Source: Treponema sp. (GTDB lineage Bacteria > Spirochaetota > Spirochaetia > Treponematales > Breznakiellaceae). Taken from it: 10,753 nucleotides of DNA. The stretch covers positions 1-10,753 of the forward strand of contig JAISEA010000075.1 of assembly GCA_031264475.1 (NCBI GenBank), read 5' to 3'. The stretch's first letter is position 1; each line of letters begins with the position of its first letter. The translations under genes and the position numbers were made by a program. Below the pieces are notes generated by a model that was not told the DNA's origin, searched no databases, and was given only the letters and a program-made list of their open reading frames with translations. This document shows positions 1 to 7,741 of the stretch, one piece after another.

Positions 1-1
1 A

Positions 2-1387
<1,386 letters not shown>

Positions 1388-1401
1388 GGTCAGGGAGAAC
1401 T

Positions 1402-1806
1402 ATGACAACGTATCAGTTTGAAATACATACGCCTTACCGAATGTTTTACGCGGGTAACGTAGAAAGTATCGTGGCGCGGCTTGTTGATGGGGACATCGGC
1501 GTTTATGCGAACCATGCCTTCTTCACCGCGCCGGTTTGCGCGGGCGTCATCAAGATAAAAGATAAGAAGGGAGAAGAACACTTCGCCTTTACGAGTGAAG
1601 GTATCCTTGAGGTGAAGGGGCATAAGACCGTGTTGATGGTTGACGCCGCCGAGTGGCCCTCGGAGATAGACAGGGAAAGAGCCGCCGCCGCAAAGCATAC
1701 GGCGGAGGAGAAGCTCGCCTCGAATGCGCCGCGATTTGAACTTGATAACGCGAAAGCCCGCCTCAACCGTGCCGAGGCGCGGCTAAAAGCGGCTGAATTA
1801 CGATAA
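1402..1806 (+). CDS. atpC: F-type ATP synthase epsilon subunit
   Basis: This is the epsilon subunit of F1, which sits on the gamma shaft and modulates ATP hydrolysis. It has 134 residues, the usual size. The N-terminal part (about 1-85) has the expected beta-sandwich pattern, including DGDIGVYANHAFF, the equivalent of the family's 'GxxGILPxHxP' segment, in a diverged form. The C-terminal part (about 86-134) is a charged Ala/Arg/Glu/Lys-rich helical hairpin. The ATG at 1402 was chosen because AGGGAG lies at 1392-1397, just upstream. An in-frame GTG at 1321 would overlap atpD by 67 bp and add residues unlike the family. The atpD-epsilon order and 14-bp spacing support the call. It ends 11 bp before the stop of the convergent glycosylase gene, and I see no clear intrinsic terminator in that gap. 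Confidence 0.93.
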   Translation: MTTYQFEIHTPYRMFYAGNVESIVARLVDGDIGVYANHAFFTAPVCAGVIKIKDKKGEEHFAFTSEGILEVKGHKTVLMVDAAEWPSEIDRERAAAAKHTAEEKLASNAPRFELDNAKARLNRAEARLKAAELR

Positions 1807-1817
1807 GCAGGCGGTTG

Positions 1818-2642
1818 TTAGGCGTCTTCCCGTATTCGGTAGATACCTTCTTGTTCGGCGACCATCGAGTCGCGGCTCAGGGCGGAAAGCGTGGGGTAGA
1901 GGTCGGCGGGAGCAATACCGGTGCGGCGGGCAAGCTCTTCGGCGTCAGCCTTGCCATCTACCGCAAGCGCTTTGATGATCTTGCCCCGTAACTGACGGAA
2001 AGAACCGACAAACGTAGACTGCTTCGTGTAATGGGCGCTCAGCCGAGACGGGTTCTCCCCCGCCTTCTTTAGCGCGGCTCCATAGTCCATCAGCGCCCAA
2101 TACCACTGACGGGGATTCTCACGGTCAAGCATCTCCTCCAAAAGCGGGGCAAGCGCCTTGTCCGTAACAGCCGCCTCGTCTCTAAAGAAAAAATGCAGGA
2201 TAGCGGCGCGGATGTTGGTTTCAATGAAGACAGAAGGGTAGTTATAGGCAAAACACGCAATAGCGCCCGCTGTATATACACCGACGCCGGGGAGTCGCGC
2301 CAGCTCCGACGGGGTGTCAGGCACATTCCCGCCATGTTCCACACAGATAATACGAGCGCCTTCTTTGAGAAAACGGCACCGCCTATTGTAACCAAGCCCC
2401 ACCCATTCCCGCAGAGCATCCTCCAACGAGGCGTCCGCCAACAGCGCGGGCGTAGACCATCGTTCCATCCAGCGTTTGAAAAACGGCACAACTCGCTCAG
2501 TCTGCGTCTGCTGAAGCATAAACTCGGAGACCATCACACCCCAGGGCGTTACATTCTCCCGCCACGGGAAACTGCGCCCCTGTTGAGCGAAGAAAGTGTT
2601 TACCTCAGTTTTGAAAGTTGATATTGATTCTTGTAAGGTCAT
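1818..2642 (-). CDS. mutY: MutY-like HhH-GPD DNA glycosylase, short form without Fe-S cysteines
   Basis: This is a base-excision repair glycosylase of the Nth/MutY superfamily, predicted from homology to remove adenine mispaired with oxidised guanine. From the ATG at 2642 it has 274 residues. SFPWRE...PWGVMVSEFMLQQTQ (about 24-47) matches MutY, with catalytic Glu40. The helix-hairpin-helix LPGVGVYTAGAIA lies at 117-129. At the position of the catalytic Asp of MutY (LDGNVKR) this protein has IETNIR, so Glu141 replaces Asp. The C-terminal four-Cys Fe-S loop is absent: nothing after YWALMDYGAA (181-190) supplies the cysteines. The NUDIX-like C-terminal domain is also missing, and the end (about 215-274) looks instead like a winged-helix-type segment. 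A GTG start at 2708 would add 22 residues, but it lies in the loop of a hairpin. Neither start has a good ribosome site. The superfamily call is firm; the substrate is not. Confidence 0.8.
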   Translation of the reverse strand: MTLQESISTFKTEVNTFFAQQGRSFPWRENVTPWGVMVSEFMLQQTQTERVVPFFKRWMERWSTPALLADASLEDALREWVGLGYNRRCRFLKEGARIICVEHGGNVPDTPSELARLPGVGVYTAGAIACFAYNYPSVFIETNIRAAILHFFFRDEAAVTDKALAPLLEEMLDRENPRQWYWALMDYGAALKKAGENPSRLSAHYTKQSTFVGSFRQLRGKIIKALAVDGKADAEELARRTGIAPADLYPTLSALSRDSMVAEQEGIYRIREDA

Positions 2643-2690
2643 TATTGGTAAGTTAGGAAGGTTTGAAATCGTTGCATACGGGAGGGAACA

Positions 2691-2731
2691 AATACCCCAC
2701 GCTTCCACGTCTATCGGAAGGCGGGGGTATT
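2691..2731 (-). terminator. Stem-loop between pspA and the glycosylase gene (possible terminator or processing site)
   Basis: Sixteen-base arms at 2691-2706 and 2716-2731 pair as 8 bp (AATACCCC/GGGGTATT), then 3 bp, then 4 bp, with single bulges (A2699 and G2720) and a 9-nt loop. The stem starts 4 bp beyond the pspA stop codon on the minus strand. No T-run follows on that strand, so it is not a textbook intrinsic terminator. It may attenuate read-through or stabilise the upstream mRNA 3' end. Confidence 0.45.
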
Positions 2732-2735
2732 AAAC

Positions 2736-3425
2736 CTAGTTTTGTGGGAGAGCCTTCATCTTTTCTTTGAGCGCAAGGAGCATTGCGTCTCCGCCAGCGT
2801 CCGAATGTTCCAGCTCCGCAAATTGCTTTTCAAGGTCGTTATTGGCGGTAAAGTCTTCGAGTTCCGCTGTTGCCGCAACCTTGGCTTCCAGATTATCAAT
2901 CTTCGTGGACATACGATCAAAGGCGTCAAAGGCGCTCTTGTTGCCTGCTACGGCGGAAATGGTGTTCTGAATCTTCTCTTGGGCTTCGGCGCGCTTTGCC
3001 CGCGCTATGAGAAGGTTCTTTTTGCGGTTCGCCTCGTCAATCTTGTTTTGAAGATCGCGCAAAGAGAGCTTGAGCTTGTCAACAGCCGCCCTTTGCCCTT
3101 CCCACTGTTTCTTGTATTCAGTGTACCCTTTGTCAAACTCTTGTTTGCGGATAAGGGCTTCCTTTGCAAGCTCGTCTTTGCCCACGTTTACCGCCAGCAT
3201 AGCCTTACGCTCCCATTCTTGAGATTGAGCCGCTTGATTTTCCATTTCACGCTCAATTTTCTTTTCGTCAGAAATAGCAAGGGCAACCGCTTGCTTCGAC
3301 TCGACAAGCTGTTCGTTCATGTCGATAACGAGCTGATTCAGCATCTTCTCAGGGTTTTCCGCCTTGCTGATGATGGCGTTCACATTTGACGAAATTAGTG
3401 TTTTAAGTCTTGAAAATATTCCCAT
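2736..3425 (-). CDS. pspA: PspA/IM30 (Vipp1) family membrane-stress protein
   Basis: This is a phage-shock protein A homologue, an ESCRT-III-type coiled-coil protein that binds and protects the inner face of the cytoplasmic membrane under envelope stress. It has 229 residues, close to E. coli PspA. The amphipathic N-terminal helix MGIFSRLKTLISSNVNAIISKAENPEKML (residues 1-29) is typical of the family. It is followed by long Ala/Glu/Lys/Gln-rich coiled-coil helices (about 30-185) and a short C-terminal helix containing LLALKEKMKAL. The ATG at 3425 is preceded by a strong GAGGGGG site (near 3431-3437). Its stop TAG is at 2736-2738. It starts 13 bp after the stop of the upstream YjfI/YbjN-like gene, so the two are almost certainly co-transcribed from the promoter near 3914-3942. 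No PspF or PspBC gene is visible here. Confidence 0.93.
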   Translation of the reverse strand: MGIFSRLKTLISSNVNAIISKAENPEKMLNQLVIDMNEQLVESKQAVALAISDEKKIEREMENQAAQSQEWERKAMLAVNVGKDELAKEALIRKQEFDKGYTEYKKQWEGQRAAVDKLKLSLRDLQNKIDEANRKKNLLIARAKRAEAQEKIQNTISAVAGNKSAFDAFDRMSTKIDNLEAKVAATAELEDFTANNDLEKQFAELEHSDAGGDAMLLALKEKMKALPQN

Positions 3426-3438
3426 TTTTTCCCCCTCG

Positions 3439-3840
3439 TTACTCTTTAGAGATTTCCCGATAAGCAGAAAGGATTTTATAATGCTGGATCAATGCCAAAG
3501 CAAAGGCATCCAAAACCGCTCTGAATTCGGGAAAGTCCATTGTATCATATTCCCATGTGTCTATCAAGATGATTTTTCCGTTTTCAACTGCATAAGCCCC
3601 ATGAACCAAATCGGTTGCATTGAGTCTCAAGAGTTCGGAAAACAATTCGAGTTTCTTTTCACCGCTTATGTCAGGTACATCCATGACCGTCGTTCTGAAA
3701 ATGACAAGCGGGTCTGCGTGCATGATAGCAACACTTTCCAAACAATGCTCGTCGTCTTCAATCAGCCAAAGATTCTCGCCAATCTCGCGGTAATTTACCA
3801 TAAGATCAATAAGGTATTGATCTATTTTTTCATTCGCCAT
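3439..3840 (-). CDS. YjfI (DUF2170)/YbjN-like small protein, PspA partner gene
   Basis: This is a 133-residue cytoplasmic protein without signal peptide or membrane segment. The alternation of acidic amphipathic helices and strands (for example ENLWLIEDDEHCLESVAI, then HADPLVIFRTTVMDVP, then HGAYAVENGKIILIDTWEYD) suggests the CesT/YbjN type-III-chaperone-like fold. Proteins of this kind, including the similarly sized E. coli YjfI (DUF2170), are encoded next to PspA-family genes, so a role in PspA-linked envelope stress is inferred from synteny. The exact Pfam family cannot be settled by eye. The ATG at 3840 has GGAGGG 6-7 nt upstream. It is the first gene of a two-gene unit with pspA (13-bp gap), and its promoter is a good sigma-70-type site at 3914-3942. 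Confidence 0.7.
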   Translation of the reverse strand: MANEKIDQYLIDLMVNYREIGENLWLIEDDEHCLESVAIMHADPLVIFRTTVMDVPDISGEKKLELFSELLRLNATDLVHGAYAVENGKIILIDTWEYDTMDFPEFRAVLDAFALALIQHYKILSAYREISKE

Positions 3841-3913
3841 AGTCCCTCCATATTATGGATTGCATTTTACAGGATGTAGCCTGCGCTTGTATGATACTAA
3901 TCACCATGTAGTT

Positions 3914-3942
3914 ATGATATAGTTTTGTAAAACTTTTGTCAA
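3914..3942 (-). promoter_or_regulatory. Sigma-70-type promoter for the YjfI-like gene and pspA
   Basis: Read on the minus strand, a perfect TTGACA (3942-3937) is followed by a 17-bp spacer and TATCAT (3919-3914), which matches the -10 consensus at 5 of 6 positions. Transcription would start near 3907 and give a leader of about 65 nt before the ATG at 3840. It physically overlaps the first plus-strand promoter of the divergent ABC operon. Confidence 0.75.
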
Positions 3943-3953
3943 ACCATTATAAT
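3925..3953 (+). promoter_or_regulatory. Upstream promoter (P1) of the sugar ABC transporter operon
   Basis: TTGTAA (3925-3930), 17-bp spacer, then a perfect TATAAT (3948-3953). The start would be near 3960, giving a leader of about 60 nt before the ATG at 4023. Its -35 and spacer overlap the minus-strand promoter at 3914-3942, so the two should compete for polymerase. Confidence 0.65.
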
Positions 3954-3971
3954 ATGTGGTTAAAATGTAAC

Positions 3972-4000
3972 TTGCATAATGGAAAAAGAAGTTATATAAT
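3972..4000 (+). promoter_or_regulatory. Downstream promoter (P2) of the sugar ABC transporter operon
   Basis: TTGCAT (3972-3977), 17-bp spacer, then a perfect TATAAT (3995-4000). The start would be near 4007, leaving a very short leader that still contains the AGGAGG ribosome site at 4011-4016. The -35 matches only 3 of 6, so this site is weaker than P1 or may need an activator. Confidence 0.55.
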
Positions 4001-4022
4001 AACGTTTTTTAGGAGGATATCT

Positions 4023-5336
4023 ATGAATAAAATTCTTTACGCATTATTCATTTCTCTCGTTGTGTTTTTCGGATGTGAGAAAAAAGACTCAGTCGGAAAA
4101 ATCTATCTCTTAAACTTTAAGCCTGAAATCGACGCTCAATGGCAGGAAGTCGCCGCTCAATTTACCGCGGAGACAGGTATTCAGGTAAAGATCGTTACCG
4201 CGGCAAGCGGCAGTTATGAACAGACCTTGCGTTCCGAACTTGCGAAGGCGAATCCACCGACCCTTTTCAATATCAACGGTCCCATCGGCTATCAAACATG
4301 GAAGACGTATACCGCGGACCTCAAGGACACCGCCCTTTACGGATGGCTTTCTGACAAAAGTATGGCGATCTCGTCAGAGAACGGCGTATACGGGTTGCCC
4401 TACGCCGTTGAAACCTATGGTATCATTTACAATGACGCGATATTCCGCAAGTATTTCGCCCTCCCGGAACGGGCTGTTACCGACATATCAAGCGCCGAGG
4501 AAATTAACAACTTCGCTAAGCTCAAGGCGGTAGTCGAAGACATGACCGCGCATAAAGAGGCTCTTGGTATCAATGGAGTATTCGCCTCGACGTCGTTCAG
4601 ACCGGGCGAAGACTGGCGCTGGCAGACCCACCTTGCTAATCTTCCTATATACTACGAATACCGCGACAAAAATGTAGGCGACTTGGAAAAAATTGACCTC
4701 TCCTACGGTAGGAACTATGGAAACATATTTGACCTTTACATAGACAACGCGGTAATAGACAAAAAGATGTTCGGTTCGAAGTCTGTTGACGACTCGATGG
4801 CGGAGTTTGCCCTCGGACAAGCCGCAATGGTGCAGAATGGCACGTGGGGTTGGGGGCAGATAGCTGGAGTCGCGGGTAACGTCGTGCAAGCCGCCGATAT
4901 TAAATACCTGCCTATCTACACAGGTGTAGCGGGCGAGGAGAAACAAGGACTCTGTACAGGCACGGAAAATTTCATAAGCGTCAACGTTAAAGCCCCCATA
5001 CAGGACCAAGAGGCGTCCTTAAAGCTCCTCGAATGGCTCTTCAACACGCCTGCGGGCAAGAAGGCTACGGTGGAAAAACTCGGCTTTGTAACGCCTTTCT
5101 CAACGTTCTCTGCGGATGAAAGACCTGATAACCCGCTTGAGAAAGAGGCGTATCGGTACATGAGCAATTCCAATCTCGCGGCGGTCTCGTGGAATTTCAC
5201 CAGCTTCCCCAGCCAAGCTTTCAAAGACACGCTTGGCGCGGCTCTTTACGACTATACGCTTGGAAACAAGGTGTGGAGCGACGTGGAGATCGTATTCAAA
5301 GACGCATGGGCGGTTGAAAAAGAGTTGCTAAAATAA
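4023..5336 (+). CDS. Carbohydrate ABC transporter substrate-binding lipoprotein
   Basis: This is an extracytoplasmic solute-binding protein of the MsmE/UgpB-like family (COG1653 type), predicted to capture a sugar or oligosaccharide and deliver it to the two permeases encoded next. From the ATG at 4023 (AGGAGG at 4011-4016, 6-nt spacing) it has 437 residues. The N-terminus is a lipoprotein signal: MNK, a hydrophobic core, then VVFFGC with the lipidated Cys18. Phe at -3 fits the relaxed spirochaetal lipobox. Family-typical stretches are FTAETGIQVKIV (47-58), GLPYAVETYGIIYN (124-137) and GQAAMVQNGTWGWGQ (265-279). An in-frame start at 3936 would add residues ahead of the signal peptide and is rejected. 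It is first in an operon with permease genes at 5388 and 6246. The ligand cannot be read from the sequence. Confidence 0.9.
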   Translation: MNKILYALFISLVVFFGCEKKDSVGKIYLLNFKPEIDAQWQEVAAQFTAETGIQVKIVTAASGSYEQTLRSELAKANPPTLFNINGPIGYQTWKTYTADLKDTALYGWLSDKSMAISSENGVYGLPYAVETYGIIYNDAIFRKYFALPERAVTDISSAEEINNFAKLKAVVEDMTAHKEALGINGVFASTSFRPGEDWRWQTHLANLPIYYEYRDKNVGDLEKIDLSYGRNYGNIFDLYIDNAVIDKKMFGSKSVDDSMAEFALGQAAMVQNGTWGWGQIAGVAGNVVQAADIKYLPIYTGVAGEEKQGLCTGTENFISVNVKAPIQDQEASLKLLEWLFNTPAGKKATVEKLGFVTPFSTFSADERPDNPLEKEAYRYMSNSNLAAVSWNFTSFPSQAFKDTLGAALYDYTLGNKVWSDVEIVFKDAWAVEKELLK

Positions 5337-5387
5337 ATGAAGGAATTGAGTAGACTCGTCTATTTCTAATTCTTGGGAATAAAAACT

Positions 5388-6230
5388 ATGGAAAAGACTT
5401 TACGAAAATACTTTCTCTTTTTTGTGGGACCGACCCTTATTGCATTTATCTTGGCGTTTGCTATGCCGTTTTTATTGGGCGTCTTTCTATCGTTCTCGCG
5501 GTTTACTACCGTTTTGGACGCCCAATGGGTAGGAGTCGCTAATTATAAACGGGTCTTCTCGAATCCTGACTTCTTGAATTCGTTGTGGTTCTCGGTAAAA
5601 TTCACCGTCATATCGGTTGTTCTTATCAACGTACTAGCGTTTTGCCTCGCCATGCTTTTGACGCGGGAAATTCCCGGTACAAACGCCTTCCGTACCATAA
5701 TATTCATGCCGAATCTGATAGGGGGCATCGTGCTTGGGTACATCTGGCAGTTCATCATCAACGGATACCTGTACAACTTCGGCGTTACCATCACCGTGGA
5801 CCCAAAATACGGTTTTTGGGGCTTGGTTATTCTCAATAATTGGCAATACGTAGGTTACATGATGATTATCTACATCGCTGGTATTCAGAATATACCTGAA
5901 GAACTCAACGAAGCCGCGAAGATGGACGGGGCGAATTCGTTCACCAAACTCACCCGTATTACACTGCCCCTTATCATGCCGTCCATCACCATCACCATGT
6001 TCCTATCCATCACCAACTCGTTCAGAATGTTCGACCAGAACCTCTCGCTCACCGCCGGAATGCCGGGCAAGCAGACGGCTATGGTCGCGCTGGATATTTA
6101 CAACACGTTCTATAGCCGCGGCGGTTGGGAAGGCGTGGGACAAGCGAAAGCGGTCATATTTTTTATCCTCGTCGTGCTTATTTCATTTGTTCAGCTTTCA
6201 ATCACGCGGAAGCGGGAATTGGAAAGCTAG
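5388..6230 (+). CDS. Sugar ABC transporter permease, MalF/UgpA type
   Basis: This is one of two integral membrane permeases of the importer. It has 280 residues with about six hydrophobic segments, beginning with YFLFFVGPTLIAFILAFAMPFLLGVFLSF. The EAA loop that docks the ATPase is EELNEAAKMDGANSFTKLTRITLPLIMP (from residue 171), matching the EAA...G...I.LP consensus. The order binding protein, UgpA-type, UgpE-type permease is standard for CUT1 importers. The ATG at 5388 is preferred because a GGGA lies at 5375-5378; an in-frame TTG at 5373 would add only five residues. It lies 51 bp after the binding-protein gene. No ATP-binding subunit is encoded nearby, so a shared MsmK/UgpC-type ATPase elsewhere is the likely energiser. 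Confidence 0.92.
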   Translation: MEKTLRKYFLFFVGPTLIAFILAFAMPFLLGVFLSFSRFTTVLDAQWVGVANYKRVFSNPDFLNSLWFSVKFTVISVVLINVLAFCLAMLLTREIPGTNAFRTIIFMPNLIGGIVLGYIWQFIINGYLYNFGVTITVDPKYGFWGLVILNNWQYVGYMMIIYIAGIQNIPEELNEAAKMDGANSFTKLTRITLPLIMPSITITMFLSITNSFRMFDQNLSLTAGMPGKQTAMVALDIYNTFYSRGGWEGVGQAKAVIFFILVVLISFVQLSITRKRELES

Positions 6231-6245
6231 GAAAAGGAGACCATC

Positions 6246-7088
6246 GTGTATTCTACGTACAAAAAAAATACAGCCCCAGCGATATTCTTGTACTGCGTAC
6301 TTGTCTTCACGGCGCTTGTGTTTGTGATGCCTATTCTGCTCGTGTTGATGAATTCTTTTAAGGGAACCTTGTATATTTCTAACGCGCCCTTTACGATAAA
6401 CACCGCGTCTTTCGTCGGAATCAAGAACTATACGCAAGGCATAGCGGCGACTCGGTTTCCGAGCGCGTTCTGTTGGTCGCTTTTCATCACCGTCTTTTCA
6501 GTAGGAATCATCGTCCTATTTTCCGGTATGACCGGCTGGTATATTACCCGCATGAACAAGGGCTTTGGAAAATGGCTTTACTATATATTCGTGTTCGCTA
6601 TGATCGTCCCGTTTCAAATGGTAATGTTTCCCCTCACGAAAGTGGTGAATATGTTGCGCTTGGACAACCCTATCGGCATACTTGTCGTCTACTTGGGGTT
6701 TGGCGCGGGGCAATCGGTGTTTCTCTTCTGTGGGTTTGTAAAATCCGTGCCTATTACTATTGAAGAAGCCGCGACTATTGACGGTTGCACGCCTATCAGT
6801 ATGTTTTTCAACATCATCTTTCCTATGCTTACGCCCATCGCCATCACGGTCGCCATTATTAACGCCATGTGGATATGGAACGACTTCTTGCTCCCCTTCC
6901 TCATTATCGGTTCCGAATATCGTACCATTCCTGTCGCGGTTCAATACCTACGGACAGGGCATGGTTCCATTGACATGGGGCACATGATGGCGGTCATCAT
7001 CATTGCGATAATCCCGATAATGCTATTTTACTTTTCGTGTCAGAAATACATCATCAAGGGCGTTACCTCTGGTTCTGTAAAAGGGTAG
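6246..7088 (+). CDS. Sugar ABC transporter permease, MalG/UgpE type
   Basis: This is the second permease of the CUT1-type sugar importer, partner of the preceding gene. It has 280 residues and about six membrane segments. The EAA loop is ITIEEAATIDGCTPISMFFNIIFPMLTP (from residue 170), in which EAA and the Gly at +4 are kept but the usual LP is FP. The segment AIINAMWIWNDFLLPFLI is the typical 'WNDFLLPL' feature of UgpE/MalG proteins. The start is GTG at 6246 with a strong AAGGAG at 6234-6239. The gap to the previous stop is 15 bp, which indicates tight co-translation. The next gene starts 10 bp after its stop. Confidence 0.92.
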   Translation: MYSTYKKNTAPAIFLYCVLVFTALVFVMPILLVLMNSFKGTLYISNAPFTINTASFVGIKNYTQGIAATRFPSAFCWSLFITVFSVGIIVLFSGMTGWYITRMNKGFGKWLYYIFVFAMIVPFQMVMFPLTKVVNMLRLDNPIGILVVYLGFGAGQSVFLFCGFVKSVPITIEEAATIDGCTPISMFFNIIFPMLTPIAITVAIINAMWIWNDFLLPFLIIGSEYRTIPVAVQYLRTGHGSIDMGHMMAVIIIAIIPIMLFYFSCQKYIIKGVTSGSVKG

Positions 7089-7098
7089 CGCGGGCTGT

Positions 7099-7569
7099 AT
7101 GAAAGGTGAAGTATTCTACCGTGATGGGCTTAGATTCGCCTGCAAGCGCTGTTCCGTATGTTGTCGGCACGAAAGCGGCTTTGTGTTTCTTTCTGGAAAC
7201 GATCTCTCCGTACTCGCTTCCGCGTTCAATATGAGCGCGGAGGTGTTTACCGCCATATATTGCAGGTGGGTTCCATCCGAAGATGGGTATAGTGAGAACC
7301 TCTCACTCAAAGAGATTCCGCTAGGAATCGATAATTTTGATTGTATCTTCTGGAAGGGCGGCTGTTCCGTCTATGAAAGCCGTCCTTTGCAATGCAAAAC
7401 CTTCCCATTTTGGGACTTTGTCCTTGCGGATGAAGGATCGTGGAATACAGCCGCGACCCAATGTCCGGGCATGGGACAAGGTAAATTGTATCCGTTGAGC
7501 GCAATTCAAGCGTACTTGAAAGCGCAGTGCGATCACCCTATTATTAAAAGGACAAACCATGAACGTTGA
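7099..7569 (+). CDS. YkgJ-family cysteine-cluster protein
   Basis: This is a 156-residue protein of the YkgJ/UPF0153 type (PF03692), a family of putative zinc- or Fe-S-binding proteins. The signature CKRCSVCC (residues 15-22, CxxCxxCC) is clear. Further cysteines lie at 55 (YCRW), 82 (DCIFW), 89 (GGC), 99 (RPLQCKTFPFW) and 122 (QCPG), a pattern I recall from treponemal homologues. It has no signal or membrane segment. It begins 10 bp after the second permease gene, without a strong ribosome site, so it is probably translated by coupling as the tail of the sugar operon; no functional link to transport is evident. Its 3' end overlaps a 56-codon ORF by 11 bp. Biochemical function is unknown for most members. 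Confidence 0.85.
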   Translation: MKGEVFYRDGLRFACKRCSVCCRHESGFVFLSGNDLSVLASAFNMSAEVFTAIYCRWVPSEDGYSENLSLKEIPLGIDNFDCIFWKGGCSVYESRPLQCKTFPFWDFVLADEGSWNTAATQCPGMGQGKLYPLSAIQAYLKAQCDHPIIKRTNHER

Positions 7570-7729
7570 GTTTCCCTTGAATGAACAGGAATTGAAAGCT
7601 CTGTTCATCAGATTGAAAAAAGAAGAGGCTTCTCTCTCCATTGTTGAAGCCAACATCCTGAAAAAAGCAGAAAAGACTCTTTTCTCGCTATTATCTGTTC
7701 AAGATATGGAAGAACTAACGACGCTTTAG
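7559..7729 (+). CDS. Small hypothetical protein, 56 aa
   Basis: A short ORF begins at ATG 7559, inside the last codons of the YkgJ-type gene (overlap 7559-7569), and ends with TAG at 7727-7729. An AAAAGGA site at 7546-7552 lies 6 nt upstream of the ATG. The product begins MNVEFPLNEQELKALFIRLKKEEASL and is rich in Leu, Glu and Lys, so it should be almost entirely helical, with no signal or membrane segment. The overlapping start with a ribosome site and a coding-like composition support translation. I do not recognise the family. It ends 12 bp from the stop of the convergent metA gene. Confidence 0.6.
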   Translation: MNVEFPLNEQELKALFIRLKKEEASLSIVEANILKKAEKTLFSLLSVQDMEELTTL

Positions 7730-7741
7730 GATTGGTTTCTT

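Noticed and set aside
2742..3389. Long plus-strand ORF opposite pspA
   Set aside because: It is an antisense shadow of the coiled-coil gene, with no ribosome site and a composition that mirrors pspA codons.
5337..5369. Ten-codon ORF (ATG AAG GAA TTG ...) between the binding protein and first permease genes
   Set aside because: It is too short to distinguish from chance, and it has no ribosome site other than the end of the upstream gene.
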